NCBI GenBank assembly: GCA_964506325.1
Contig: CAZDLO010000025.1
Span: 1-38,150 of the forward strand
Direction of reading: 5' to 3'
Source: CAINVV01 sp964506325
Lineage (GTDB): Bacteria > Bacteroidota > Bacteroidia > Bacteroidales > Prolixibacteraceae
DNA length: 38,150 nucleotides
This document shows positions 25,769-33,689 of this stretch, one piece after another; the first letter of the stretch is position 1; every line of letters begins with the position of its first letter. The notes under the pieces were generated by a model that worked only from the letters and a program-made list of their open reading frames with translations, searched no databases and was not told the origin of the DNA. Made by a program: the position numbers and the translations under genes.

Positions 25769-26899
25769 ATGTCATCTTCCATATTTTCATTTTTAAAGCA
25801 ATCAGACCTTTCCGCACCGCTGAAAAATACCGCGGAAAAAGTAGCAGCAGGGGAACGTATCTCTGTTGAAGAGGGAATTATGCTTTACCAGGACGGGCCA
25901 TTGCCCTTTTTGGGAGTCCTTGCAGAAAATGTCCGTCAGAGGATCAACGGCAAACAGGTGTTCTTTAACCGTAACATCCACCTCGAACCTACCAATATAT
26001 GCGTAAATCACTGTGCCTTCTGCTCCTACCGGCGCAGAAAAGGAGAAGAGGGATGCTGGGAATACAGCATTGATGAACTGGTTAAACTGGCGGAAGACCA
26101 TTCCCTGTCCGGGATAACCGAAATCCATATTGTCGGTGGTGTGCATCCTGACAGGGATGTGCATTTTTATGCCAACATGATCCGGGAGATCAAAAAAATG
26201 GTCCCCGGGGTTCAGATCAAAGCCTTTACCGCAGTTGAGATTGACGCCATGTGCCAGTTTGCCTCGGTAGATGTCAGAGAAGGATTAACCCTGCTGAAAG
26301 AGGCCGGACTCGTATCAATGCCCGGAGGTGGAGCTGAAATTTTCGATGAGGAGCTCCGTGCCAGAATCTGCCCCGACAAGACCGGATCTGAGGGTTGGCT
26401 CAATATTCACCGGACAGCCCATCAACTGGGCATTCCCACAAATTCTACAATGTTGTATGGCCTGCTGGAGGATTATTCCCACCGGGCAGACCACCTCAGC
26501 CGGCTGCGTACCCTGCAGGATGAGACAGGAGGATTCAACGCATTTATTCCGCTGAAATTCAAACACTACAACAACAGGTTTTCCCATGTCGAAGAGACTA
26601 CCACCATGGAAGACCTGAAAAATTATGCGGTATCCAGGATATTCCTGGATAATATCCCTCACCTGAAAGCCTACTGGCCTATGATCGGGAAACAGGTAGC
26701 CCAGCTTTCGCTGGCTTTCGGTGTGGATGATCTGGACGGTACGATCGACGACACCACGAAAATCTATTCCATGGCCGGATCTGAAGAACAATCTCCGGCT
26801 GCCTCGACATCACAACTGGTTGCCATGATTCAGAATGCCGGACTCGTAGCCGTTGAGAGGGACACGCTTTATAATGTGATAAAGAATTATGAATTATGA
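25769..26899 (+). CDS. mqnE: Aminofutalosine synthase (radical SAM), menaquinone futalosine pathway
   Basis: A 376-residue radical SAM enzyme with the CxxxCxxC cluster motif CVNHCAFC (Cys78, Cys82, Cys85) preceded by HLEPTNI. It continues with IHIVGGVHPD, VSMPGGGAEIFDEELR, IHRTAHQLGIPTNSTMLYGLLED and PLKFKHYNNRFSH. These point to MqnE, which joins SAM to 3-[(1-carboxyvinyl)oxy]benzoate to make aminofutalosine. The related MqnC differs in these motifs, but the split should be confirmed by alignment. No other mqn gene is in the window. The last codons (KNYEL and stop) lie inside the inverted repeat at 26884-26984, so the native C-terminus may have been altered by it. Confidence 0.92.
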   Translation: MSSSIFSFLKQSDLSAPLKNTAEKVAAGERISVEEGIMLYQDGPLPFLGVLAENVRQRINGKQVFFNRNIHLEPTNICVNHCAFCSYRRRKGEEGCWEYSIDELVKLAEDHSLSGITEIHIVGGVHPDRDVHFYANMIREIKKMVPGVQIKAFTAVEIDAMCQFASVDVREGLTLLKEAGLVSMPGGGAEIFDEELRARICPDKTGSEGWLNIHRTAHQLGIPTNSTMLYGLLEDYSHRADHLSRLRTLQDETGGFNAFIPLKFKHYNNRFSHVEETTTMEDLKNYAVSRIFLDNIPHLKAYWPMIGKQVAQLSLAFGVDDLDGTIDDTTKIYSMAGSEEQSPAASTSQLVAMIQNAGLVAVERDTLYNVIKNYEL

Positions 26900-26984
26900 G
26901 TGATGAATTATGAGTGAAACTTTGCGGTTGAATATTGATTTCAAGTCTTTTTATTCATAATTTATAACTCATAACTCATAACTC
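26884..26984. repeat. Imperfect inverted repeat (34-bp arms) at the mqnE 3' end
   Basis: Left arm 26884-26917 holds two copies of GAATTATGAGTGA (26891 and 26905). Right arm 26951-26984 holds three ATAACTC units (26964, 26971 and 26978). The arms match as inverted complements at 28 of 34 positions around a 33-base loop, so a long hairpin can form. The left arm overlaps the mqnE stop and its last codons. It looks like an intergenic repeat element of unknown origin. Confidence 0.75.
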
Positions 26985-27031
26985 TCTTAAGAATAAGTTT
27001 AATTTTACATCCAATATCAGTAACTGATCTT

Positions 27032-27832
27032 ATGGCCCTAAAGGAATTCCTCCTGAGCAAGACATTCAGAAAACACTTTTTGCTGGCAATACTCCTGACC
27101 ATTGTGCTGCTGTGGATTTCAATGAAAATCTTATCCTTGTATACCCACCGCGGGGAGAAAATTACAGTGCCCGACTTATCGGGATTGACACTGAGCCAGG
27201 CCGGTAAAGTTTCCAAAAAATTGAACCTTCGGATTGAAGTAGCGGATTCTGTTTACAGGGCAGGTAAACCTTCCGGGACCGTCCTGATGCAAAATCCGGG
27301 TACCGGTCATATTGTAAAATCCGGAAGGATGATCTCACTCACATTGGTATCTTCAGTCCCCGGGCAGGAGGTGGTGCCAAAATTGACAGATATTTCACTG
27401 CGGCAGGCAAAGGTACTGCTTGAATCCAAAGGCTTTGTGGTCGGAAAAGTTGAGTTCAGACCCTCCGAATTCAACGACCTGGTCCTGGAACAGAAAAATG
27501 AAGGAGTCCCTGTTTCTCCAGGTTCAAAACTGGACAGCGGCACTTCCATTGACCTTGTTGTAGGTCTTAATATAGGAATCAATGAAACCTTTATTCCTGA
27601 TTTTACCGGAATGTCCTTTGCCGAAGCACAGATAATCATTGAATTACATCAATTGCAGGCAGGAACAGTCACCTTTGACGAAACTGTTGTATCACATGAG
27701 GACTCCGTTGCAGCCATTGTACTCAGCCAGGAGCCGGCGGCTGATTCAACGCTGATTGTTCCATCCGGGAGCATCATTAATCTCGTCCTTTCCCTGAAGG
27801 CAAAGGCGGAATCCGGAACCCAAATCCCATGA
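27032..27832 (+). CDS. Membrane-anchored PASTA-domain protein
   Basis: A 266-residue protein with a basic N-terminus, one membrane helix (about residues 15-37, HFLLAILLTIVLLWISMKIL) and three PASTA domains: about 43-110 (ITVPDLSGLTLSQAGKVSKK), 113-180 (VVPKLTDISLRQAKVLLES) and 185-256 (FIPDFTGMSFAEAQIIIE). PASTA domains bind muropeptides or beta-lactam-like ligands and occur on kinases and penicillin-binding proteins. Here there is no kinase or transpeptidase domain, so it is a stand-alone PASTA protein facing the periplasm. The stop overlaps the rluD-like start (ATGA), which couples the two genes. Confidence 0.92.
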   Translation: MALKEFLLSKTFRKHFLLAILLTIVLLWISMKILSLYTHRGEKITVPDLSGLTLSQAGKVSKKLNLRIEVADSVYRAGKPSGTVLMQNPGTGHIVKSGRMISLTLVSSVPGQEVVPKLTDISLRQAKVLLESKGFVVGKVEFRPSEFNDLVLEQKNEGVPVSPGSKLDSGTSIDLVVGLNIGINETFIPDFTGMSFAEAQIIIELHQLQAGTVTFDETVVSHEDSVAAIVLSQEPAADSTLIVPSGSIINLVLSLKAKAESGTQIP

Positions 27833-28902
27833 GCCTGAACGACCCGAATATTTACGATGAAAACGATTTCTCCGAGGAGAATGAAGAAATTGCCGGCCAG
27901 TTTGAACACCACCGGTTTGTGGCCGATCCTGGTCAGGGACTCATGCGCGTCGACAAATTTCTGGCCAACCGCATCCTGGGGACTTCCCGAAACAGGATTC
28001 AAATGGCGGCAGAGGCAGAAAGCATCCTGGTAAACGGCAAACCTGTCAAATCAAACTACAAGGTAAAACCCAACGATGAAGTGACAGTTGTCATGGATTA
28101 TCCGCGGAGGGAACTTAAAATCCTGCCTGAAGATATTCCCCTCAATGTTGTGTATGAGGATGAGGAGTTGCTGATTGTCAACAAGCCTCCCGGACTCGTT
28201 GTTCATCCGGGCCATGGTAATTACTCCGGAACCCTGGTCAATGCCCTGGCTTTCAGGTTCATGGGACTGCCTTTGTATGGAGGCGACGATCCACGCCCCG
28301 GACTGGTGCACAGGATAGATAAAAACACTTCAGGGTTATTGCTTGTTGCCAAAACCGAGCTTGCCAAGCTCAACCTGGCCATGCAGTTTTTCAGAAAGAC
28401 GACACAGCGGAAATATGTTGCGCTTGTTTGGGGGAATCTCGCTGCTGAAACCGGAACCATCGAGGGAAACATCGGCCGCAGCACCCGCGACAGGCAGGTA
28501 TTTACAGTTTACCCGAACGGTGATCACGGAAAACCGGCGGTCACCCACTACCGCGTACTGGAACGGCTTGGGTATGTCAATCTCGTGGAGTGCATTCTGG
28601 AAACCGGGCGTACACACCAGATCAGGGTTCACATGAAAGAGTTAGGCCATCCGTTGTTCAACGATGATGTCTATGGTGGCAACAAAATCCTGAAGGGAAC
28701 AACCTTTGCCAAATACAGGCAGTTCGTTGAAAACTGCTTCAGCTTGCTTCCCCGTCAGGCATTGCACGCCAAAACACTGGGGTTTATTCACCCTGTAACG
28801 CACGAAGAGATGCTCTTTGATTCCGAACTTCCGGATGATATGGAGATTGTTATCGGGAAATGGAGAAATTATCTTGCCAACCGTGATCCAAAAGAATCCT
28901 GA
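27829..28902 (+). CDS. RluA/RluD family pseudouridine synthase
   Basis: A 357-residue RNA pseudouridine synthase. The first ~30 residues are acidic. An S4 RNA-binding domain spans about 38-90 (MRVDKFLANRILGTSRNRIQ, ESILVNGKPVKSNYKVKPNDEV). The catalytic domain follows with VYEDEELLIVNKPPGLVVHPG, the active-site motif GLVHRIDKNTSGLLLVAK with nucleophile Asp164, and ILETGRTHQIRVHMKELGHPLFNDDVYGG. The layout matches RluD, which modifies helix 69 of 23S rRNA, but RluC or TruC-like targets are not excluded. It starts inside the PASTA gene's stop (ATGA). Confidence 0.92.
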   Translation: MSLNDPNIYDENDFSEENEEIAGQFEHHRFVADPGQGLMRVDKFLANRILGTSRNRIQMAAEAESILVNGKPVKSNYKVKPNDEVTVVMDYPRRELKILPEDIPLNVVYEDEELLIVNKPPGLVVHPGHGNYSGTLVNALAFRFMGLPLYGGDDPRPGLVHRIDKNTSGLLLVAKTELAKLNLAMQFFRKTTQRKYVALVWGNLAAETGTIEGNIGRSTRDRQVFTVYPNGDHGKPAVTHYRVLERLGYVNLVECILETGRTHQIRVHMKELGHPLFNDDVYGGNKILKGTTFAKYRQFVENCFSLLPRQALHAKTLGFIHPVTHEEMLFDSELPDDMEIVIGKWRNYLANRDPKES

Positions 28903-29247
28903 AAAAAAAAAGAGTGAATTTGAAAATATTGTACTTTTAAGAAATAATATTAACCTTGATTCAACATTTCCAATTGGGATAATAAAACCTGTGGTTATTA
29001 CAACAGGAAAAACGAAAATATTAACACACTTTAAAGCAGAGATTTTTTAACCGCAAAGGACACAATGGTTTCACAAAGAACGCAAAGAGGAAAGGTGAAG
29101 TTTTACGCTTTGCGCCCTCTGCGGTTTCCTTTGCTTTCTTTGCGGTTATATCTTTTATCTATGAAAGATTCCGATGCTTTGAAGCTGCCAGTCTGGTTGA
29201 TAATAATGACATGTTATTCCGTTTGAAAAATAAAAAAATATAACCGA
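28903..29247. other. Intergenic region with inverted repeat upstream of ddl
   Basis: This 345-base AT-rich stretch holds the imperfect inverted repeat at 29048-29150 and otherwise no recognisable gene. A plus-strand frame ending at 29050 starts inside the rluD-like gene in another frame and is not credible. Confidence 0.6.
29048..29150. repeat. Imperfect inverted repeat of the ACCGCAAAG type
   Basis: The left arm contains ACCGCAAAG and, further on, CGCAAAG. The right arm, read on the opposite strand, carries the same ordered blocks. The arms are about 40 bases each, separated by roughly 12 bases, with clear but imperfect complementarity. A similar single-arm stretch (CCTCTGTGTCCTTT) is at 30310-30330. 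Such GCAAAG-rich intergenic repeats look like multi-copy elements, which I infer from their form only. Confidence 0.65.
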
Positions 29248-30213
29248 GTGAAAAATATTGCCGTAGTGACAGGAGGTGATTCCTCCGAATATGTTGTTTC
29301 GCTGAAAAGCGGGGCCAATGTTTTTAGTGCCATAGACCGTAATGTTTTTAATCCTTGGCTGGTCTTCATCAAAGACGGGAACTGGGTGGTACTGGATGGT
29401 GAAGTTTCCATTGCTGCCATCGACCGCGGCGATTTTTCCTTCGTCCTGAACGGAGAAAAGATCGCTTTGGACTATGCCTACATCATGATCCATGGCACTC
29501 CCGGCGAAGACGGCAACCTGCAGGGATACTTTGAAATGCTCGGAATTCCTTACTCTTCCTGTGGAGTACAGTCTTCTGCACTTACTTTCAATAAAAATTT
29601 CTGCAACAACTATCTCCGGTCATTCGGCATCCCAATGGCCAGGTCGATAAAACTCATCCCTGGAGAAATATACAGTCCGGCAGAAGTCGTAAAAACCCTG
29701 GGCCTGCCTCTTTTTGTGAAACCAAATGCCGGAGGATCAAGCTTCGGCGTCACAAAAGTCAAGAAAGAGGAAGAACTGAACGATGCCATATTAAAGGCTT
29801 TTGATGAAAGCCCGGAAGTACTTGTCGAGCAGTTTATCGACGGAAAGGAGTTTACCTGTGGAGTCGTCAATACCGGCCAACGCAAAATCGTTCTTCCTGT
29901 CACAGAGGTTATTCCAAAGAATGAATTTTTCGATTACGAAGCCAAATACACCCCGGGAATGGCAGAGGAGATCACCCCGGCCAGGATCAGTGAAGAGCTG
30001 ACGCTGAAGATTCAGGACCTTTCCTCGGAAATCTATGATCTGTGCAGTTGCAGGGGAATTGTAAGGGTCGATTTCATCCTCAGGGAGGATACCTTTTATT
30101 TCCTGGAAATCAATACTATACCCGGAATGACTGCCACAAGTTTTATCCCCCAGCAAATCAATGCTGCCGGGTTGAACCTGAAAGACCTGCTGACAGAAAT
30201 TATCTGCTGTTAG
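29248..30213 (+). CDS. ddl: D-alanine--D-alanine ligase
   Basis: A 321-residue ATP-grasp ligase making the D-Ala-D-Ala dipeptide of peptidoglycan. Visible motifs are VVTGGDSSEYVVSLKSG at the start, IHGTPGEDGNLQGYFEMLGIPYSSCG (about 84-109), LPLFVKPNAGGSSFGVTKV (about 153-171), EFTCGVV and the metal-binding end LEINTIPGMTATSFIP (near 286-300). The start is GTG at 29248, giving the normal MKNIAVV N-terminus; no suitable ATG is present. The stop is TAG. An inverted repeat precedes the gene and a DnaA-box-like cluster follows it. It is the only cell-wall enzyme in the block. Confidence 0.95.
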   Translation: MKNIAVVTGGDSSEYVVSLKSGANVFSAIDRNVFNPWLVFIKDGNWVVLDGEVSIAAIDRGDFSFVLNGEKIALDYAYIMIHGTPGEDGNLQGYFEMLGIPYSSCGVQSSALTFNKNFCNNYLRSFGIPMARSIKLIPGEIYSPAEVVKTLGLPLFVKPNAGGSSFGVTKVKKEEELNDAILKAFDESPEVLVEQFIDGKEFTCGVVNTGQRKIVLPVTEVIPKNEFFDYEAKYTPGMAEEITPARISEELTLKIQDLSSEIYDLCSCRGIVRVDFILREDTFYFLEINTIPGMTATSFIPQQINAAGLNLKDLLTEIICC

Positions 30214-30379
30214 GGGCAAACAGGACCCAATTGCAATACAGGGCACCTGTTTTGCGAAGAATCAAAGAAGTCGGGAGTATCTCCTCTGCGAATCTCTTTC
30301 CTCGCTCCGTGTCCCTCTGTGTCCTTTCATATTGACAGTAAGCCGGATATGTGCAGGCGCCTCCTGATCCCCAAAGAAT

Positions 30380-30423
30380 TTATCCACATTCTGTTCATAA
30401 AACATGTTCATTGCTGTTCATAA
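30380..30423. promoter_or_regulatory. Cluster of DnaA-box-like sites upstream of dnaB
   Basis: TTATCCACA (30380-30388) is a perfect match to the DnaA-box consensus. It is followed by TGTTCATAA (30392-30400), TGTTCATTG (30405-30413) and TGTTCATAA (30415-30423). TGTTCATAA read on the other strand is TTATGAACA, one mismatch from TTATnCACA. Starts are 12, 13 and 10 bases apart, close to one helical turn. This could be a DnaA-controlled dnaB promoter region or part of an origin. Confidence 0.45.
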
Positions 30424-30490
30424 CTCCACCCCGTATTTTTAAGGTGCTGAATCAGGCTTTGATAGTGAGGTGCCGGTTCAAAAAGAAAAT

Positions 30491-30524
30491 TTGTTGATTA
30501 TTTATTTCTCATGACTACCTTTGG
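30491..30524 (+). promoter_or_regulatory. Possible dnaB promoter
   Basis: TTTG at 30491-30494 and TACCTTTG at 30517-30524 fit the -33/-7 pattern, with a 22-base spacer instead of 19. The dnaB ATG is 44 bases further on. Confidence 0.45.
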
Positions 30525-30567
30525 AATAGCACATCATAAATATAACCTGTCTGATTTACAATAAATT

Positions 30568-32130
30568 ATGGCCGAATACACCAGCAACTACCGGAATAAA
30601 ACCAAACCTGTCACCACCATCGAACAACTGAATGCCTATTACGGTAAAGTGCCCCCGCAGGCTATTGAAGTGGAGGAGGCAGTGCTTGGTGCGTTGATGC
30701 TGGAAAAAGACGCCTACCATACTGTCCAGTCAATTTTAAAGGCAGATAGCTTCTACAAGGAGGAACACAAGAAAATTTTCACGGCCATCCAGGAGCTGGC
30801 CTCCAAGGAGAAACCAATCGACCTGCTCGTAGTGACCCAGGCACTGAAGAACAGGGGTGAGCTTGATGAAGTGGGTGGACCGCTTTACATCACCCAGCTG
30901 ACAAGCCGCGTTGCATCAGCAGCCCACATAGAGTTTCATGCGCGTATCATTGCCCAGAAATACATTCAGCGTGCATTGATCCTGATTTCATCCGAGATTC
31001 AGAGCAAATCCTATGAAGACTCCATGGAGCTGAACGACCTGATAGATTTTGCCGAATCATCCCTTTTCAAAGTCACGGAAGGAAACATCACCAAAGAATC
31101 CCAGCCTATCAAACCGTTGCTGCAAAGGGCAGTGGAACAGATAGAAATCAATTCCAAAAAGCCTGACGGACTGAGTGGCATCGCCTCCGGGTTTTCAAAG
31201 CTCGACAATATTACAGGTGGATGGCAAAAGACAGACCTTATCATCATCGCAGCGAGGCCTGCCATGGGAAAGACGGCCTTCGTTCTCACCATGGCCAGGA
31301 ACATGGCAGCCCTCCACAAAGTTCCTGTCGCAGTTTTTTCCCTTGAGATGTCCTCCTTGCAACTCGTAAACAGGCTGATCTCTGCCGAGACAGAGCTTGG
31401 ATCAGACAAAATCAAAAGTGGCCGGCTGGAAAATTGGGAATGGGAGGTCTTCAACAGGAAACTTAAAATCCTGGAAGAGGCACCTCTGTTCATCGACGAC
31501 ACCCCTGCCCTCTCCATTTTCGAATTCAGGGCCAAATGCAGGCGGCTGAAGATGCAGTACAACATTGGCATCGTAATTGTCGACTACCTTCAGCTGATGA
31601 CTGCAGGAGGTGATATCCGGGGCAACCGTGAGCAGGAGGTCAGTATGATTTCGCGCAACCTGAAAGCCATTGCCAAAGAGATCGATGTCCCTATTGTTGC
31701 CCTTTCGCAGCTGAACCGGTCGGTCGAGTCGCGGGAAGGCAAGAGGCCCCAGCTTTCGGATCTGCGTGAATCAGGGGCCATCGAGCAGGATGCAGACATG
31801 GTTATGTTCATACACAGGCCTGAGTATTATGGCATCCTGAACGACCAGGAAGGCAACTCCCTGAAGGGAATTGCAGAAATCATCGTGGCAAAGCACCGTA
31901 ACGGAGCTGTTGGCGAATTTCACCTTGCTTTCAAGGCACACCTTGCACGTTTCAGCGATCTGGAGGGCAGTATAGAGGAGCACCCTGTCGCCGGACATCA
32001 TGAGGCAAATAACAGAAATGGTGTTTTTTCCTCCAAGATGAACGCGGAACACAGCAGTGCTGAAAACGACTTTGTCAAGCATGACTTCGGTCGGCCAGGT
32101 TCAAACCTGGTGGACGACACACCGTTTTAA
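30568..32130 (+). CDS. dnaB: Replicative DNA helicase DnaB
   Basis: A 520-residue hexameric helicase. The N-terminal domain begins PPQAIEVEEAVLGALMLEKDAY and includes FYKEEHKKIFTAI. The RecA-like domain has Walker A ARPAMGKTAFVLTMARN (Lys235), FSLEMSSLQLVNRLISAE, the Walker B region IGIVIVDYLQLM, then VPIVALSQLNRSVESREGKRPQLSDLRESGAIEQDADMVMFIHRPEYY. A polar tail of about 60 residues ends DDTPF. DnaB unwinds DNA at the replication fork. No intein is present in the ATPase motifs. It is the last gene of the plus-strand block and ends in a bidirectional terminator. Confidence 0.97.
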   Translation: MAEYTSNYRNKTKPVTTIEQLNAYYGKVPPQAIEVEEAVLGALMLEKDAYHTVQSILKADSFYKEEHKKIFTAIQELASKEKPIDLLVVTQALKNRGELDEVGGPLYITQLTSRVASAAHIEFHARIIAQKYIQRALILISSEIQSKSYEDSMELNDLIDFAESSLFKVTEGNITKESQPIKPLLQRAVEQIEINSKKPDGLSGIASGFSKLDNITGGWQKTDLIIIAARPAMGKTAFVLTMARNMAALHKVPVAVFSLEMSSLQLVNRLISAETELGSDKIKSGRLENWEWEVFNRKLKILEEAPLFIDDTPALSIFEFRAKCRRLKMQYNIGIVIVDYLQLMTAGGDIRGNREQEVSMISRNLKAIAKEIDVPIVALSQLNRSVESREGKRPQLSDLRESGAIEQDADMVMFIHRPEYYGILNDQEGNSLKGIAEIIVAKHRNGAVGEFHLAFKAHLARFSDLEGSIEEHPVAGHHEANNRNGVFSSKMNAEHSSAENDFVKHDFGRPGSNLVDDTPF

Positions 32131-32168
32131 AAAAAGAAAGGCTGCCTTAAAAAGCAGCCTTTCTTTTT
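32131..32168. terminator. Bidirectional terminator between dnaB and susD
   Basis: AAAAAGAAAGGCTGC (32131-32145) pairs perfectly with 32154-32168 around an 8-base loop. The A-tract on one side and T-tract on the other make it functional in both directions. It starts right after the dnaB stop and ends 11 bases from the susD stop. Confidence 0.88.
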
Positions 32169-32179
32169 GAATTCAAAAA

Positions 32180-33676
32180 TTATGGATTTTGTACAATCAG
32201 CGGATTGGAGTCTACTTCATCCTGCGGGATCATCCAGGTCCACAGATTTCCTCCTGCCGCAATATTGGAGACAACACAATAAGCTTCAACGTGGGCACCC
32301 TGGCCGGCAGTTGCACCAACTATTCTGACCAACGGAAGGTCTAACCGCTTCAGATCGGTCCAGTTCCGGCCTTCACCCCAAAGCTCTACTCTCCGTTGGA
32401 TCAATATCTCATCGATCAATGCCTGCCCGGTTTTTACGGATTTGACAGACATCGGATCCCTGTCCTTAGCGAGGAGGTAAAGAACATCCCGTGCTTCAGT
32501 TTCTTTCCCTCCACGGGCCAAAGCTTCGGCCTCAACCAGGTACATCTCGGCAACTCTGATCCAGGGGTAGTCACCGCGGCTGTCAGAGACAGAGACAGCT
32601 TTGAACTTGGAGCTCATATAATTAAACCTCACGCCGGATGGCGGTACTTCAGGAAGCTTCAGGGTGACAGCAGTAGGATACCAGAAAGTCTTTCTCACAT
32701 CCGTGGCGGATATCTTGTCGTACAGCTCCTTGGGAATGGATTTCGGACAGGTACGGATTACCGTTGAGTTATAGTTGTGCGACATATAGGCATAGAAGGA
32801 ATAGAAATAAAGCGTCTGATCCTCCTGAACAAAGTCAGACCACAAATTCTCCGGGTTGGTCTGATTTTTATAACCCTCCTGGTGTTGTGCTGCCGTCATA
32901 AAGGAGTAACCAACCTTTGCGGCATTGGCGGAAGCAGCGGCCTGGGTCCAGTTTCCCTGGACAAGGGCTACCTGAGCCTGTATGGCAAGGGCAACTGATT
33001 TATTGATGTGTGATTTATTGGCACGGCTGTACCCTTCAAGATTGGTAACAGCAGCGGTAAGGTCTGCGTTAATCCTGGTGTATACCTCGGCAACAGTATT
33101 CCTGGCCTGGCCTTCATAAGTTACTTTCTCCATGTAAGGAACCCCAAGCTGACTATTGCTTCCTCCGGGCACATACCTGTCGGCCCAGAGCTGTACCAGC
33201 ATAAAATGTGCCCAGGCCCTGTAGGTCAATGCCTGACCTTTGATATATTTCTTCTCCGCGTCAGACCCAACAATTTTATCAATGTTGTTAATAATCTGGT
33301 TGACATTTCCTATCAGCCTGTAAAGGTTTGTCCAATACAACACTGTACCAGATTTCTGATTTCTGTGGTCGACCCACTTATAGGTATTTAAAAACCAAGT
33401 ACTTGCAGTGTTGTTGAAGATATTGTCTGTTCCAAGGAAATCAATATGCTCGTACAACCCGGCAAACCCCCCGTGCGCCTATGTACTGTTGTACTGGTTG
33501 TACATCGACCTGTGTATCCCGTTCAGGGAACCCCAGGCACCTGAAATGGAGGTAAAGACCTCATTCCCTGACAGCTGATCTGTAGGACGGGTTTCCAGGA
33601 AATCTTCAGTGCAGGAGAATGGTACCATCATCATACTGGCTGCTACCACCAAAATATATATTCTTAATTTTTTCAT
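32180..33676 (-). pseudogene. SusD/RagB family nutrient-binding lipoprotein with in-frame amber codon
   Basis: A 499-codon frame, counting the stop, of normal SusD length. It begins with a lipoprotein signal (MKKLRIYILVVAASMMMVPFSC, lipid-accepting Cys22) and the SusD start FLETRPTDQLSGNEVF. It continues with WGSLNGIHRSMYNQYNST, AHFMLVQLWADRYVPGG and the C-terminal RVELWGEGRNWTDLKRLDLPL. Codon 66 (33479-33481) is TAG, and the frame continues without shift as AHGGFAGLYEHIDFLG. CAG (Gln) is the likely ancestral codon. SusD caps the SusC transporter and binds glycan at the cell surface. Either this is a recent nonsense mutation, a sequencing or strain-mixture error, or (less likely) readthrough. 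The gene lies 13 bases downstream of susC. Confidence 0.85.
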
Positions 33677-33689
33677 AACATATTTACAT

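Larger units (their letters stand above)
30214..30567. other. Intergenic region upstream of dnaB
   Basis: This 354-base region holds a degenerate repeat arm near 30285-30330, a cluster of DnaA-box-like sites at 30380-30423 and an AT-rich part with a candidate dnaB promoter. No gene is seen. Confidence 0.6.

Noticed and set aside
28817..29050. Plus-strand 77-codon frame after the RluD-type gene
   Set aside because: It starts inside the pseudouridine synthase in another frame and runs through low-complexity AT-rich sequence into a repeat arm.
33479..33481. Genome-wide TAG-to-Gln recoding
   Set aside because: The ECF sigma gene (TAG at 24536) and ddl (TAG at 30211) use TAG as their normal stop at the expected protein ends.
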